From contig JBGCEZ010000032.1 in NCBI GenBank assembly GCA_045106735.1, positions 1 to 64,000 of the forward strand: a stretch of DNA of 64,000 nt, written 5' to 3'. The position numbers and the translations under genes were made by a program. Of this stretch, positions 43,806-52,921 are shown piece after piece; the first letter of the stretch is position 1, and each line of letters opens with the position of its first letter. The notes beneath the pieces were generated by a model, which saw only the letters and a list, made by a program, of their open reading frames with translations, did not search any database and was not told where the DNA came from. Source of the DNA: JBGCEZ01 sp045106735. GTDB taxonomy: Bacteria; Planctomycetota; Phycisphaerae; Phycisphaerales; SM1A02.

Positions 43806-46800
43806 TCGAGTCAGACATCGTCAGGCGGGGGACATCTTCCTTGCGATCCGATCCGCGCCGGTGGCGGTTCAGGCGCTCGAACTGGACCGGCGATGTGGGG
43901 ATGACGCGGCCCTGCGCCTCGCCGTCGAACGGTTGCTGGCCGGCGATGACGCGTCAGATCAGCGGACGGATCGGACGGATCGGCCGGGTCCGCCGGGTCC
44001 GCCGAGTCAGCCGAGTCAGCCTCGCCCGTCGGATCAGGCGGACCGGACGAGCCGAGCGGAATCCTTGGATCCGCCAGGGCGTCCAGAGTCGGGCACGCTC
44101 CCGCCATCGGATGTCGTTGAATTGGTGAGCCATCCGCGGTCGGCGCCGGGCGCGGCCGAGCATGATGGCTCCGATGGGCAACGAAGACTGGGCGGGTACG
44201 AGTTGGTGGAACGCATCGCCGAAGGCGGGGCGGCCATCGTCTGGCGAGGCCGTCAGGTGCACCCGGTGCGCCGTGACGTCGCACTCAAGATTCTGCGTCA
44301 TCCCCCGGGAACCCCAGCGGACCTCCGGCGCTTTGATCTTGAGGTCCGAGCGCTGTCCAGCCTCCAACACCCGCACATCGGCTCGCTCTTTGACATCGGC
44401 GTGACTGACTCGGGACGTCCGTACCTTGTGATGCCGTTGGTGAAGGGGATGCGACTGGATGACCCTCGGATCCGCCGGCAACTGGACTTTCGCGATCGCG
44501 TACTCGTCATGCGGCAGGTGGCCGACGCCGTCCATCACGCGCATGTCCGCGGCGTCGTCCACCGTGACCTCAGCCCCGGCAACGTGCTGGTCGATCCGCG
44601 GCCGGGGGACCCGCACGCCACGGTGATCGACTTCGGCATTTCGCGCATTCTGGATGACCTGGACGAGGCCGGCGCGGCCCGGACGCGGCCGGGCGTACTC
44701 TTGGGGACGCCTCGCTACCTCAGCCCGGAGCAGGCGGCCGGGGGAGCCGCGGCGAGCGATGCGCGGGCCGACATCCACGCCATTGGCGTGCTCGCATACG
44801 AACTGCTCACCGACGTCCACCCCTTCGCCGCGGCCGACGACGACGCATCAGCCGATGGACTTGAGGCGATGCGGTATCGGATCATTGATGAGCACCCGGC
44901 GCGGCCGAGCGGGGCGGCCATCCGCGAACACGGGTCCTTTGCCGCGACGGCGGCGCGCTCCTTGCGGGCTGAACTGGACTGGCTGCTCCTGGAGTGCTTG
45001 CGGAAGGATCCGGCCGATCGGCCGTCGAGTGCTCGGTTCGTGGCCGAGGAGTTCAGCCGATTCCTTGCCGGCGAACCGCTCCGCACGGAGCCGCCCACAC
45101 GGTCATCGCGACTGGCAGTTCGTTGGCGACGACACCGGGGAGCGGTGCTCGCCGCCGCGGCCATCGGTGGGGCATTGATTGTGGGATTGGTCGGAACGAG
45201 CTACGGATTGGTCGAAGCGCGGAAGGCGATCGCCAGAGTTGAAGCCTCTCGGGCGGCGTTGGTCGAGGCCGAGGCCGCCGCCGTTGCTCGGGCCGACGAA
45301 GCCGACCGCATCGCCCGCTTCCAGGAACGACTTCTCGGCGAAGTCGCGCCGGTCGAGGTTGCCGCCATGCTCCGGCGAGGAATGCAGGATGCGATCGGCC
45401 AACCGCTGGACCCGAAGACGGAAGGGAACAACGCCGTCTCGCGGCGCATCGCCGAGGCTGATCTGACCGGCGTCGCTTCGCGGGTGATGGAGCGGGCGGT
45501 GCTCGTGGAGGCGGTGGATCGGGCGCGAACGGAGTTTGCTGACGTTCCACTGGTCCAGGCCCGCGTGCTGGAAGGAATCGGGACCGCATACCAGTCGATG
45601 GGCCTGTCGGAACCGACGATCGAGATCTTCGAGGATGTGGCCACGCTCCGGCGTTCGGCGGGTGGACCACCCGACGGCGTGCGCAGCGCCGAAGCCGGGC
45701 TCGCCGCGGCGTTCGATCACCTGGGCCGCCACGCCGAAGCCGGCGAGCTCTACGAGCGCATTGTCGCGGGACACCTGGCCGACCACGGCCCGGACGCCCG
45801 TCAAACGCTTGCCGCCCGTCACAACCTCGCCGTGCACTTCCTTCGCCGCGGCGATCGAGATCGGGCGCTGCCCGAGATCCGCTCGGCAGCCCTCGGGCGT
45901 GCGGCAACAATCGGGGACGATGCTCCCGAGACCGTCGACTCGCGCCTGGTCCTGGCGTCCGCGCTCGCGCAGCTCGGGGCAAGCCAGCCCGAGGCAAAGG
46001 TGCTGTACGACGACATCCTGGCCACCCAGCGCCGAACGCTCGCTCCCGACGATCCACGGCTCTTGCGGACGCTGAGCGTGACCGCATCGTTCGCCTTGGA
46101 ACATGGCGATCCGAAAGTCGCGTTGGCACGGGCGACCGAGGCGTGGGAAGGGCGCCGGACGATCTTCGGGGCCGATCATCCCGCGACGGTGGTCGCCGCC
46201 GGCAACCGCGGTTTGGCCCTTTGGAAGCTGAAGCGTCTCGACGAAGCCCAGGTCGTGCTCGAGGAAGTGCTCCGCGTTCGGAGCGCGCTGCACGGAGCCG
46301 GGCACCGGGACGTCTTGCGATCCCGCCACAACCTGGCCTTGGTGCTTGGCGACCTCGGCGACCATGCGGGGGCACTCGCCGAACATCGCGCGATCCTGGC
46401 CATCCTCGATCGCCGCGGGGAACGACAGCTCCGCCTCGGCTTGACGCAGCTCAACGCGATCGGGGTGTTGCTTCGCCGGCAGGGCCTCGCGGCCGAAGCC
46501 GTCCCGGTGTTGGAGGAAGTGGTCGGTGCCCGGGCCGCTCGCTTCGGTTCGCGTCATCGGAGCACCCAGATCGCGCGGTCGAACCTCATCCAGGCCCTGG
46601 ATGAGGCCGGACGTTTGGGCGAGGCCATCACGATTCAGGAAGCGTTCAACGCGGTGGTGACGGAGAACCGTGGGCCCGAAGATGCGGTGACCCTCAACTC
46701 CCGAATGCGGCGGGGGACGCTGCTCGTTCGCAACGGTCAGGCAAACGCCGGCCTCGCGGAACTTCGGGCCGTCCACGAACGATTTTGCGCCGTCGACGGG

Positions 46801-47013
46801 CAGGCATCCATCGGTGCTGTCACGTCGGCCGTTGCCTTGGCCGCTGGCCTGGGTGAAACCGGCGCGATCGAAGCGGCGTTGACCGTCGTCGACGATGCGA
46901 TCGATGCGTGCCCGGCCCCCGCGGATCCGGCGTTCCCCCCGCGACTCGGGTCGGCCTATCAGAGGCTCGTGGATGAACAGCGGCGGCTGACGATCCTGCG
47001 AGATGCACGCTGA
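43798..47013 (+). CDS. membrane Ser/Thr protein kinase with TPR domain, partner of the ECF sigma factor
   Basis: 1071 residues from ATG 43798, overlapping the sigma stop. Residues about 45-125 are a Pro/Asp/Arg/Ser-rich linker encoded by short repeats. Kinase domain (about 130-420): GGYELVERIAEGGAAIVWRG, catalytic Lys in DVALKIL (about 163), HRDLSPGNVLV (about 255), DFG in VIDFGISRI (about 278), GTPRYLSPEQAAGG. The loop has Ser where HRDLKPxN kinases have Lys. One membrane helix (GAVLAAAAIGGALIVGLVG, about 447-465) is followed by a periplasmic TPR-rich half (repeats such as LAAAFDHLGRHAEAGELYERI). It probably senses an external signal and acts on the sigma factor. Confidence 0.93.
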   Translation: MNDRVRHRQAGDIFLAIRSAPVAVQALELDRRCGDDAALRLAVERLLAGDDASDQRTDRTDRPGPPGPPSQPSQPRPSDQADRTSRAESLDPPGRPESGTLPPSDVVELVSHPRSAPGAAEHDGSDGQRRLGGYELVERIAEGGAAIVWRGRQVHPVRRDVALKILRHPPGTPADLRRFDLEVRALSSLQHPHIGSLFDIGVTDSGRPYLVMPLVKGMRLDDPRIRRQLDFRDRVLVMRQVADAVHHAHVRGVVHRDLSPGNVLVDPRPGDPHATVIDFGISRILDDLDEAGAARTRPGVLLGTPRYLSPEQAAGGAAASDARADIHAIGVLAYELLTDVHPFAAADDDASADGLEAMRYRIIDEHPARPSGAAIREHGSFAATAARSLRAELDWLLLECLRKDPADRPSSARFVAEEFSRFLAGEPLRTEPPTRSSRLAVRWRRHRGAVLAAAAIGGALIVGLVGTSYGLVEARKAIARVEASRAALVEAEAAAVARADEADRIARFQERLLGEVAPVEVAAMLRRGMQDAIGQPLDPKTEGNNAVSRRIAEADLTGVASRVMERAVLVEAVDRARTEFADVPLVQARVLEGIGTAYQSMGLSEPTIEIFEDVATLRRSAGGPPDGVRSAEAGLAAAFDHLGRHAEAGELYERIVAGHLADHGPDARQTLAARHNLAVHFLRRGDRDRALPEIRSAALGRAATIGDDAPETVDSRLVLASALAQLGASQPEAKVLYDDILATQRRTLAPDDPRLLRTLSVTASFALEHGDPKVALARATEAWEGRRTIFGADHPATVVAAGNRGLALWKLKRLDEAQVVLEEVLRVRSALHGAGHRDVLRSRHNLALVLGDLGDHAGALAEHRAILAILDRRGERQLRLGLTQLNAIGVLLRRQGLAAEAVPVLEEVVGARAARFGSRHRSTQIARSNLIQALDEAGRLGEAITIQEAFNAVVTENRGPEDAVTLNSRMRRGTLLVRNGQANAGLAELRAVHERFCAVDGQASIGAVTSAVALAAGLGETGAIEAALTVVDDAIDACPAPADPAFPPRLGSAYQRLVDEQRRLTILRDAR

Positions 47014-47075
47014 CCAGTCCTGTGAGGCCGGTCAGGCCGAGGGTTGCCCGCCGCACGTGAGCGTTGGAATCAATT

Positions 47076-47107
47076 GCGTCTCCGAGACGCGTGATCCGAA
47101 TCGCGTC
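47076..47107. terminator. possible alternative hairpins between convergent genes
   Basis: GCGTCT (47076-47081) pairs with AGACGC (47085-47090); alternatively GACGCG (47086-47091) pairs with CGCGTC (47102-47107). The two share bases and exclude each other. They lie between the kinase and dsbD genes, which face each other. Confidence 0.35.
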
Positions 47108-47132
47108 ATCCAACCACGTCGCCCCAACCGCT

Positions 47133-49592
47133 TCACCCAAATGCGGCCAGCGCGGTACCGGCAAACCACACGGCCACGGCCACCATCAGCATGCCCATCA
47201 CCTGCTTGAGCAGGTCGCTGCCCTTGCCGGTGCGCGGCATCTTCTTGAGCAGTCCCGGGAAGGCCGTGAGGACGACGTACGGCGAGGCCATGCCAAAGCC
47301 CATGACCACCAGCGTGCTGAAGGCGACGAACTTCGACTGCAGGGCGGCCCAGGCCAGCGTGGCTCCGAGCAGCGGGCCGGTGCACGGCGTCGACAGGATC
47401 GCGGTGAACACGCCCATGAAGAAGCTGCCACCGGAACTGTCGCCCGACGGGTTGAACATGTAGAGGAACTGCGGCAGCCGGATGGTGAACAGGCCCATCA
47501 TGCCGATGCCCATCGCCAGAATGATCAGCGCGATGATGGCGTTGAGCCACCACGCCTGGAAGTGTTCACCCCAGGAAAGCTTGTCGATCCCGCCGACGAG
47601 GCCGGCCATGAACACGCCGAGCACCGCGTACAAGGCGACGATGCCGGCGCTGAAGATCAGGCCGAGGGCGAAGCACTTGGCCGGATGCTGGGCGTGCGAC
47701 TGCAGCGAGAGGATCTTGATCGGAATCACCGGCAGGACGCACGGGGTGAAGTTCATGAGGAAGCCGGCGATGAACGCCAGAACCATCACGATCAGGATCG
47801 CATTGGAGTCGATTCCGAACTCGAAGCCGAAGATGTCGAACGTGCTCTTGCCTTCGCCGCCGGCCCGTTGGTACTCGCCCTTGAGCGCGCTGATGACCGG
47901 TCCCGCGTTGGCGATCTGCCCGCTGATGGCGATCGGCGAGTCGACGGGCGTGTCGGCTTCGTAGACGGCGATCAGCGGAATCGAGTCGATCCCGGTGTCG
48001 ACCATCCGCTCGCGGCCCTCGGGAGCATCGTCCGGACCGGTGATGTCCACCTTGAACGCGGCCACGTCACCCTTCGAGAGCTCGGACACCGCCGGGGCAC
48101 TCGCGCTGATGAGTCGCTCGTTCACCTGGCAATTGAGGCACCACTCGGCGGTGTACTTGATCAAGATCGTCTTGCCGTCGGCCCGGGCGGCCTCGAAGTC
48201 GGCGTGCGAGTAGTACACCCACGGCACGTTGGATTCGCTCGTGACGCCGCGGACGAACAGGAAGCCGATGGCCGTGACCGCCACCGCGATCACGCCGACG
48301 GCGGAGCGGACGAGAGGCTTCTCGGAAGCCTTGAGCGTTCCGACGACCATCCACAGCATGGCGAACGCCAAAATCGCGAGCGCGAGCCACCACTTCGCGG
48401 ACTTGGCCACGGTGGCGATGCTCATGCCCTTGTCCTTGCCTTCAACGCCGTCCGCCGTGGCAACATCCTCAGCCGGCTTGCGCTGCCGGTCGGCCTGGAA
48501 GGTCGCGGCGAACATCGCGTTGATGGCGGGGGGCACGCTGACCGAAGGTTCGCTGCCGGCGGGCCGCACGATCGCGGTGCCCGTGACTTGGAGCTCGGTC
48601 GGGTTCTCGCAGAGGCCCATCTCCTTGTCGCAGGCCTGATAGCCGATCGTCACGCTGATCGGCACGTCGCCGACCGCGGCATCGGCCGGAACCTCGACCG
48701 GAATGATCACGACCGACTGGCCTTCGTAGCCCTTCTTCTCGTTGGGTTCGGGCCAGATCGTGTCGCCGATGACCCAGCCATCGGGGAGGTTGACCTGAAT
48801 CGTGGTCGCGATGAATGGCGGGATGACCAGTCCGGTGCCCTGGCCGCCCTGCAGGTACCAGTTCGGCTCGACGTTCAGCACGACGCCGAGGTTCGCCAGG
48901 CGGCCGGCGAGCAGGTCGCCTTCGAACCAGGCGAGTTCCGCCTGGAGGCGCGAGTCCCCGTCAAAGCCGTTGGTTTCGGACACCGCGCCGACCGCAATCG
49001 TGCCGGAGAGCGACTGGGTGTCCGGGGGCAGACAGATCGAGTCGTCGCATGCCTGAAAGGTCACGCTGGCCGAGAACGGGACGGTCTCGCCGGCCGCTTC
49101 CGCCGGGGCGGTCACGGGGACCAGGACCTTGAGCGTGCCTTCGTAGCCGCGGAATCGGAGCTCGGCCCCGGGGGCGCCCAGGACGTACTGCTTGGCCGGC
49201 GGCCAGACGGGCGTTCCGGCGGTGAATCCTTCGGGCAGCGAGAGGACAACGTTGGTGGAGACGAATCCATCGGACTCTTCCCCGGAGCCTTCGCCGGCTT
49301 GGACGTGCCAGTGCTTCAGCATGTCCAGCGTCACTTCGACGAAGCCCTCGCCGCCGGCCGGAATCGGATCCGGGTCGGTCATCGAGATCGTGACCTTCGG
49401 GCCGTCGTCGCCACCGCCGAAGCCGCCGAGCCCACCGAGTCCGCCGGGACCACCGGAGATCTGGGCCGCGGCCGAGGGCACGGCCAGCATCGCCACGGCC
49501 ACCATCGTGGGGGCGAGCAGGGCGATCAGTCGATCCGCCGCGCAACGAAGGAACGCGGCGGGAGACGAAACGTCGGGTCGATCGTGGGACAC
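47133..49592 (-). CDS. DsbD-like thiol:disulfide interchange protein with rearranged domain order
   Basis: 819 residues. After an export signal and a Gly-rich stretch come two DsbD-alpha-like domains (each with a YxACD box: VTFQACDDSICLPPD and IGYQACDKEMGLCENP), two membrane helices (about 375-420), a thioredoxin-like domain with TAEWCLNCQVNE (about 480), and the DsbD/CcdA membrane domain with NFTPCVLPVIPIKIL (about 616) and LSTPCTGPLLG (about 733), ending soon after the last helix. In E. coli DsbD the order is alpha, membrane, C-terminal thioredoxin; here the thioredoxin precedes the membrane domain and alpha is doubled. The protein would carry electrons from cytoplasmic thioredoxin to periplasmic thiols. 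Start GTG 49592 with GAGG upstream. Confidence 0.9.
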   Translation of the reverse strand: MSHDRPDVSSPAAFLRCAADRLIALLAPTMVAVAMLAVPSAAAQISGGPGGLGGLGGFGGGDDGPKVTISMTDPDPIPAGGEGFVEVTLDMLKHWHVQAGEGSGEESDGFVSTNVVLSLPEGFTAGTPVWPPAKQYVLGAPGAELRFRGYEGTLKVLVPVTAPAEAAGETVPFSASVTFQACDDSICLPPDTQSLSGTIAVGAVSETNGFDGDSRLQAELAWFEGDLLAGRLANLGVVLNVEPNWYLQGGQGTGLVIPPFIATTIQVNLPDGWVIGDTIWPEPNEKKGYEGQSVVIIPVEVPADAAVGDVPISVTIGYQACDKEMGLCENPTELQVTGTAIVRPAGSEPSVSVPPAINAMFAATFQADRQRKPAEDVATADGVEGKDKGMSIATVAKSAKWWLALAILAFAMLWMVVGTLKASEKPLVRSAVGVIAVAVTAIGFLFVRGVTSESNVPWVYYSHADFEAARADGKTILIKYTAEWCLNCQVNERLISASAPAVSELSKGDVAAFKVDITGPDDAPEGRERMVDTGIDSIPLIAVYEADTPVDSPIAISGQIANAGPVISALKGEYQRAGGEGKSTFDIFGFEFGIDSNAILIVMVLAFIAGFLMNFTPCVLPVIPIKILSLQSHAQHPAKCFALGLIFSAGIVALYAVLGVFMAGLVGGIDKLSWGEHFQAWWLNAIIALIILAMGIGMMGLFTIRLPQFLYMFNPSGDSSGGSFFMGVFTAILSTPCTGPLLGATLAWAALQSKFVAFSTLVVMGFGMASPYVVLTAFPGLLKKMPRTGKGSDLLKQVMGMLMVAVAVWFAGTALAAFG

Positions 49593-49874
49593 CGTGGGCG
49601 ATCCTCAATCAAGGGGGAGCATTCGGCGGGGGCCGCCGGACGTCCGAAAACAGGGGTCAGACCGGGGAGGGGACCGATAACCGCCATGGGTACCGGGGCC
49701 GGGGACGCGCAGGATAGATGGATCCGGCCGCCTTGCCGATAGGGAATCGGTGAGGTCGGACGTCACCGGCCCGGGGACGTTCCCGGCTCTTCGTCACGAG
49801 TCCGTCGGCCACGCCGATTATTTCGTGGTTCGCCCCACACTGTCCGCCCTTCGGCCCGATCGGAGCATCCCGCC

Positions 49875-50897
49875 GTGAGTGACATGCTCGACCAATCGGA
49901 CATCGACGCCCTCTTGAGTTCGGTGGGCGATGACCTCGAAGAGGAGAAAGCGGTCAGCGGCGAGGGGCTGGTCTTCGGCCGCGAGCCGGGAGCCCGCGAA
50001 AACGTCGACGTCCGTGAGTACGACTTTCGCCGGCCCGAGCGGATCAGCAAGGACCAGATGCGGGCCCTGCAGACGCTGCACGACACGTTCGCGCGGAACT
50101 TCAGTGCGGCGATGAGCGGCTTTCTGCGGACGATCGTCGAAGTCCGGATCGCGATGGCCGAGCAGATGACGTACCAGGAGTTCATCGCTGGCCTCCCGAA
50201 CCCCACGAGCTTCAATCTGATCGAGGCCGACGAGCTCGACGGGCAGATCTGCCTCGAGCTTTCGCCGCTCATCATCTATCCGGTGATCGACCGCCTGCTC
50301 GGTGGGTCCAACCAAGAGCTGTTCATCCCGCAGCGGCCGATGACGTTGATCGAGATTCGCCTGATCAAGAAGATCCTCAACCGCGGAATGGAAGCCTTGA
50401 GCGAGGCCTGGGAGGGCGTGAAGCCGCTCAAGTTCTCCCTCGGCGAGATGGAATCGAATCCGCAGATCATGCAGATCGTGCCGCCCAACGAAGTGGTCGT
50501 GGTCATCAGCTTTGAAATCAAGATGGCCAACCGGGCCGGCACCATGAGCCTCTGCTTCCCGTTCAACGTGATCGAGCCGCTGATCGAAGACATCAGTGAG
50601 CAGAACTGGTTCAGCTCCGCCAAGCAGGGCGAGCGAGACCGCTTCAAGCACGAGATCGGCGAGCGGATCTCTGACGTCCGCGTGGAGGTCGACGGGGTGC
50701 TGGCCGAGACGACCCTCAGCCTGTCCGAAGTCCAATCGCTGGCCGTCGGCGACATCATTTCGACGGAGAAGCGGGCCTCGGCCCCGGTGGTGCTGCGGGC
50801 CGAGGGCAATCCCAAGTTCCTGGCCAACATTGGCCAGCATCGTGGCCGCAGGGCGTTGCGGATCATCCGGGCCATCGAGACGGGGGACCGAGTCTGA
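49875..50897 (+). CDS. fliM: flagellar motor switch protein FliM
   Basis: 340 residues. FliM is the middle protein of the C-ring; it binds CheY-P and sets rotation direction. The N-terminal CheY-binding peptide is present (MLDQSDIDALLSSV), then the CheC-like core (YDFRRPERISKDQMRALQTLHDTFAR, NPTSFNLIEADELDGQICLELSP, FPFNVIEPL) and a C-terminal SpoA/FliN-like domain (VRVEVDGVLAETTLSLSEVQSLAVGDIIS, KFLANIGQHRGRRALRI). Start GTG 49875 has GGAG at 49862; ATG 49884 is an alternative. No other flagellar or chemotaxis gene is in view. A hairpin terminator follows. Confidence 0.95.
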   Translation: MSDMLDQSDIDALLSSVGDDLEEEKAVSGEGLVFGREPGARENVDVREYDFRRPERISKDQMRALQTLHDTFARNFSAAMSGFLRTIVEVRIAMAEQMTYQEFIAGLPNPTSFNLIEADELDGQICLELSPLIIYPVIDRLLGGSNQELFIPQRPMTLIEIRLIKKILNRGMEALSEAWEGVKPLKFSLGEMESNPQIMQIVPPNEVVVVISFEIKMANRAGTMSLCFPFNVIEPLIEDISEQNWFSSAKQGERDRFKHEIGERISDVRVEVDGVLAETTLSLSEVQSLAVGDIISTEKRASAPVVLRAEGNPKFLANIGQHRGRRALRIIRAIETGDRV

Positions 50898-50920
50898 GTC
50901 CACCGACGAGCCGTGGTGCG

Positions 50921-50947
50921 CGTTTGGCTCGCAAATATGCGCAAACG
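50921..50947 (+). terminator. composite hairpin after fliM
   Basis: CGTTTG (50921-50926) pairs with CAAACG (50942-50947), enclosing a second perfect stem CGCA/TGCG with loop AATA. It lies 24 bp after the fliM stop and 25 bp before the nusA promoter. Confidence 0.55.
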
Positions 50948-50972
50948 ATGGTTCGGGCGCCGGCCGCCCACG

Positions 50973-51002
50973 TTGACACCCCTCGAAGGCCGGAGATACA
51001 CT
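50973..51002 (+). promoter_or_regulatory. sigma-70-type promoter for the nusA operon
   Basis: A consensus -35 TTGACA (50973-50978) is followed after 18 bp by TACACT (50997-51002), the best promoter match seen in the window. Transcription would start near 51009 and give a leader of about 450 nt before nusA. It lies directly downstream of the fliM terminator, as expected for a new unit. Confidence 0.65.
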
Positions 51003-51157
51003 CTCGCTTCGGTGATCGGACCAGCTACCGGCTTGGTCGCGCGCTCCCGGTGCCGCTTGGCATTGCGGTTTGGCCCCCACTCAGGGGACTGAGCCACTTC
51101 CAGCGACGTCGGAATCCGTGCGGGCCTGTGTGGTCGCTGCCCCTTCGCCTTCCTGCT

Positions 51158-51200
51158 TCCGGGTGCGGTACCCGGAACGTTCGACCCGTTGATCGGGGTC
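51158..51200 (+). promoter_or_regulatory. two hairpins in the nusA leader
   Basis: A perfect 7-bp stem (TCCGGGT 51158-51164 with ACCCGGA 51170-51176, loop GCGGT) is followed by GACCC (51183-51187) pairing with GGGTC (51196-51200). They lie in the middle of the 562-bp gene-free stretch 50898-51459, downstream of the promoter. Confidence 0.5.
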
Positions 51201-51319
51201 CCGCATGGCTCGAAACATGAACCAGCTCGACCTCTTTCATGGCCGCGGAGTCCGGCGGTGATCTGACTGGCCCTGTCCAGTTCGGTCGGCCGGTTGCCAT
51301 GGCCAGGCGGGTCACGGGC

Positions 51320-51358
51320 GGTTCTCTGGAACCGGTTCGTGATTTTTCGTTTTTGATT
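51320..51358 (+). terminator. attenuator-like hairpin plus T-rich tract in the nusA leader
   Basis: GGTTC (51320-51324) pairs with GAACC (51329-51333), loop TCTG. The T-rich run ATTTTTCGTTTTTGATT covers 51342-51358, exceptional in this GC-rich DNA. A further GCGGG/CCCGC hairpin follows at 51362-51374. The element lies about 100 nt before the nusA ATG and could end transcription early. The 8-nt gap between stem and T-tract is longer than in ideal intrinsic terminators, so function is inferred. Confidence 0.5.
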
Positions 51359-51459
51359 CCCGCGGGTGGCCCGCCACAACGACCGGAACTGCTGGCCGCC
51401 GCCAACCTGACGATTCCCGCCAACGGCGGCACTCGTCGACAACTCGGCAACCGAACACC

Positions 51460-52911
51460 ATGAACAGCGACACGCTCCGCATCCTCGACTCCATCGCCCG
51501 TGAACGAAACATCGAGCGCGAGGTCCTTATCCGGGACCTCGAGCAGGCGATGGTGTCGGCCGCTCGCAAGCACTTCAACAGCTTGGACACCGAGGAGTTC
51601 GGCTGCCGGATGGATCCGATCTCCGGTCAGATCACGCTGTGGCGGAACCACCAGTCGACCGAGATTGGCGGCGAGCCGACCCGCGAAGAGATCAGCCTTG
51701 AAAGCCTTGGGCGCATTCCCGCCCAAACGGCCAAGCAGGTCATGATCCAGAAGTTCCGCGAAGACGAACGCAACAGTTTGCTCGACGAGTTCGGCAAGCG
51801 GCAGGGCGAAATCGTCACCGGCGTCGCGCATCGCTACGAAGGTGGAGCGCTGGTTGTCCAGGTCGACCGGGCCGAGGGCTTCATGCCCCGCTCGGAGCAG
51901 ATTCCGACCGAGCAGTTCCACGCCGGCGATCGCGTTCGCTGCCTGATCCTGGACGTGCGTGAAGCCGGGAGCCAGGTCAAGATCGTCCTGAGCCGCCGCA
52001 ACAACGACTTCATCCGCCGGCTCTTCGAAGCCGAGGTCCCGGAAGTCGCCGAACGCGTGATCGAGATCAAGGCCATGGCCCGCGAGGCCGGCTTCCGCAC
52101 CAAGATCGCGGTGTCCTCCATCGACTCCAAGGTCGACCCGGTTGGCGCGTGCGTCGGTGTCCGCGGCAGCCGCATCAAGAACATCGTTGACGAGCTCGGC
52201 GGCGAGAAGCTGGACATCGTCCGGTGGAATGAGTCGAGCCAGATCCTGATCGCCAATGCCCTGAAGCCCGCAGAAGTCGAGGACGTGAGCCTCTGCTTCG
52301 AGCTCGGCCGCGGCACCGTGATCGTCCGCGAGGATCAGCTTTCGCTGGCCATCGGCCGGCGCGGCCAGAACGTGCGGCTCGCCGCCCGCCTGACGGGTTG
52401 GGACCTCGATGTGCTGACGCCGCAGGAATTCGGCAAGGGCCTGGAGATTCTCCAGGAGACCCTGGGAGCGGTCGAAGGCGTCACGCCCGAGATGCTCGAC
52501 CGGATGGCGGCCCTCGGCCTCATCAGTGTGTACGACGTCGAAGAAGTCGGCGTCGAGACTCTGGTCCAAGAGGTTGGCGTCTCCGCCGAGGCGGCGGAAG
52601 TCGCGGTCGACACATGCTCGGCCCGGGTCAAGGTGCTCACCGAGCAGCAGGCCATCGAGAAGGCCGAAGAAGAGAAGCGGAAGGCCGAAGAGACCGCCGC
52701 TGCCGATGGCATTCTGGCCGACGGCAGTGGAGTGGCGGCCGCCGCCAGCATCCTCGGGGACGGACCGCCGGCGAATGCCGAGTCGGATCGGGCCGCCGAA
52801 GATGCCGCCACGTCGATCCTGAGCGGCGACGCTCCGGCCGGCGATACACCGAGCCCCGAAGGGACGACCGACGAGGCCGTCACGCGGGAAGGACCGGCGG
52901 CGACCGCGTAG
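51460..52911 (+). CDS. nusA: transcription termination/antitermination factor NusA
   Basis: 483 residues. NusA binds RNA polymerase and modulates pausing, termination and antitermination. Domains: N-terminal polymerase-binding part (MNSDTLRILDSIARERNIE, about 1-125), S1 domain (GEIVTGVAHRYEGGALVVQVDR), KH1 (GACVGVRGSRIKNIVDELGGEKLDIVRW, about 225-250) and KH2 (LAIGRRGQNVRLAARLTGWDLDV, about 290-315), then helix-hairpin-like acidic repeats and an Ala/Glu/Asp-rich tail. Start ATG 51460. It heads nusA-infB-rbfA; rimP, which usually precedes nusA, is absent, and a long structured leader takes its place. Confidence 0.97.
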   Translation: MNSDTLRILDSIARERNIEREVLIRDLEQAMVSAARKHFNSLDTEEFGCRMDPISGQITLWRNHQSTEIGGEPTREEISLESLGRIPAQTAKQVMIQKFREDERNSLLDEFGKRQGEIVTGVAHRYEGGALVVQVDRAEGFMPRSEQIPTEQFHAGDRVRCLILDVREAGSQVKIVLSRRNNDFIRRLFEAEVPEVAERVIEIKAMAREAGFRTKIAVSSIDSKVDPVGACVGVRGSRIKNIVDELGGEKLDIVRWNESSQILIANALKPAEVEDVSLCFELGRGTVIVREDQLSLAIGRRGQNVRLAARLTGWDLDVLTPQEFGKGLEILQETLGAVEGVTPEMLDRMAALGLISVYDVEEVGVETLVQEVGVSAEAAEVAVDTCSARVKVLTEQQAIEKAEEEKRKAEETAAADGILADGSGVAAAASILGDGPPANAESDRAAEDAATSILSGDAPAGDTPSPEGTTDEAVTREGPAATA

Positions 52912-52921
52912 TGGTACGTGC

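Noticed and set aside
47064..49742. 892-codon plus-strand open frame antisense to dsbD
   Set aside because: Asp/His/Arg/Gly-rich translation typical of an antisense shadow of GC-rich coding DNA; the minus strand encodes a complete DsbD.
51175..51195. Possible tRNA T-arm (AACG, loop TTCGACC, CGTT)
   Set aside because: Only a 4-bp stem; no acceptor, D or anticodon arm at the right distances and no CCA. Better explained by the neighbouring leader hairpins.
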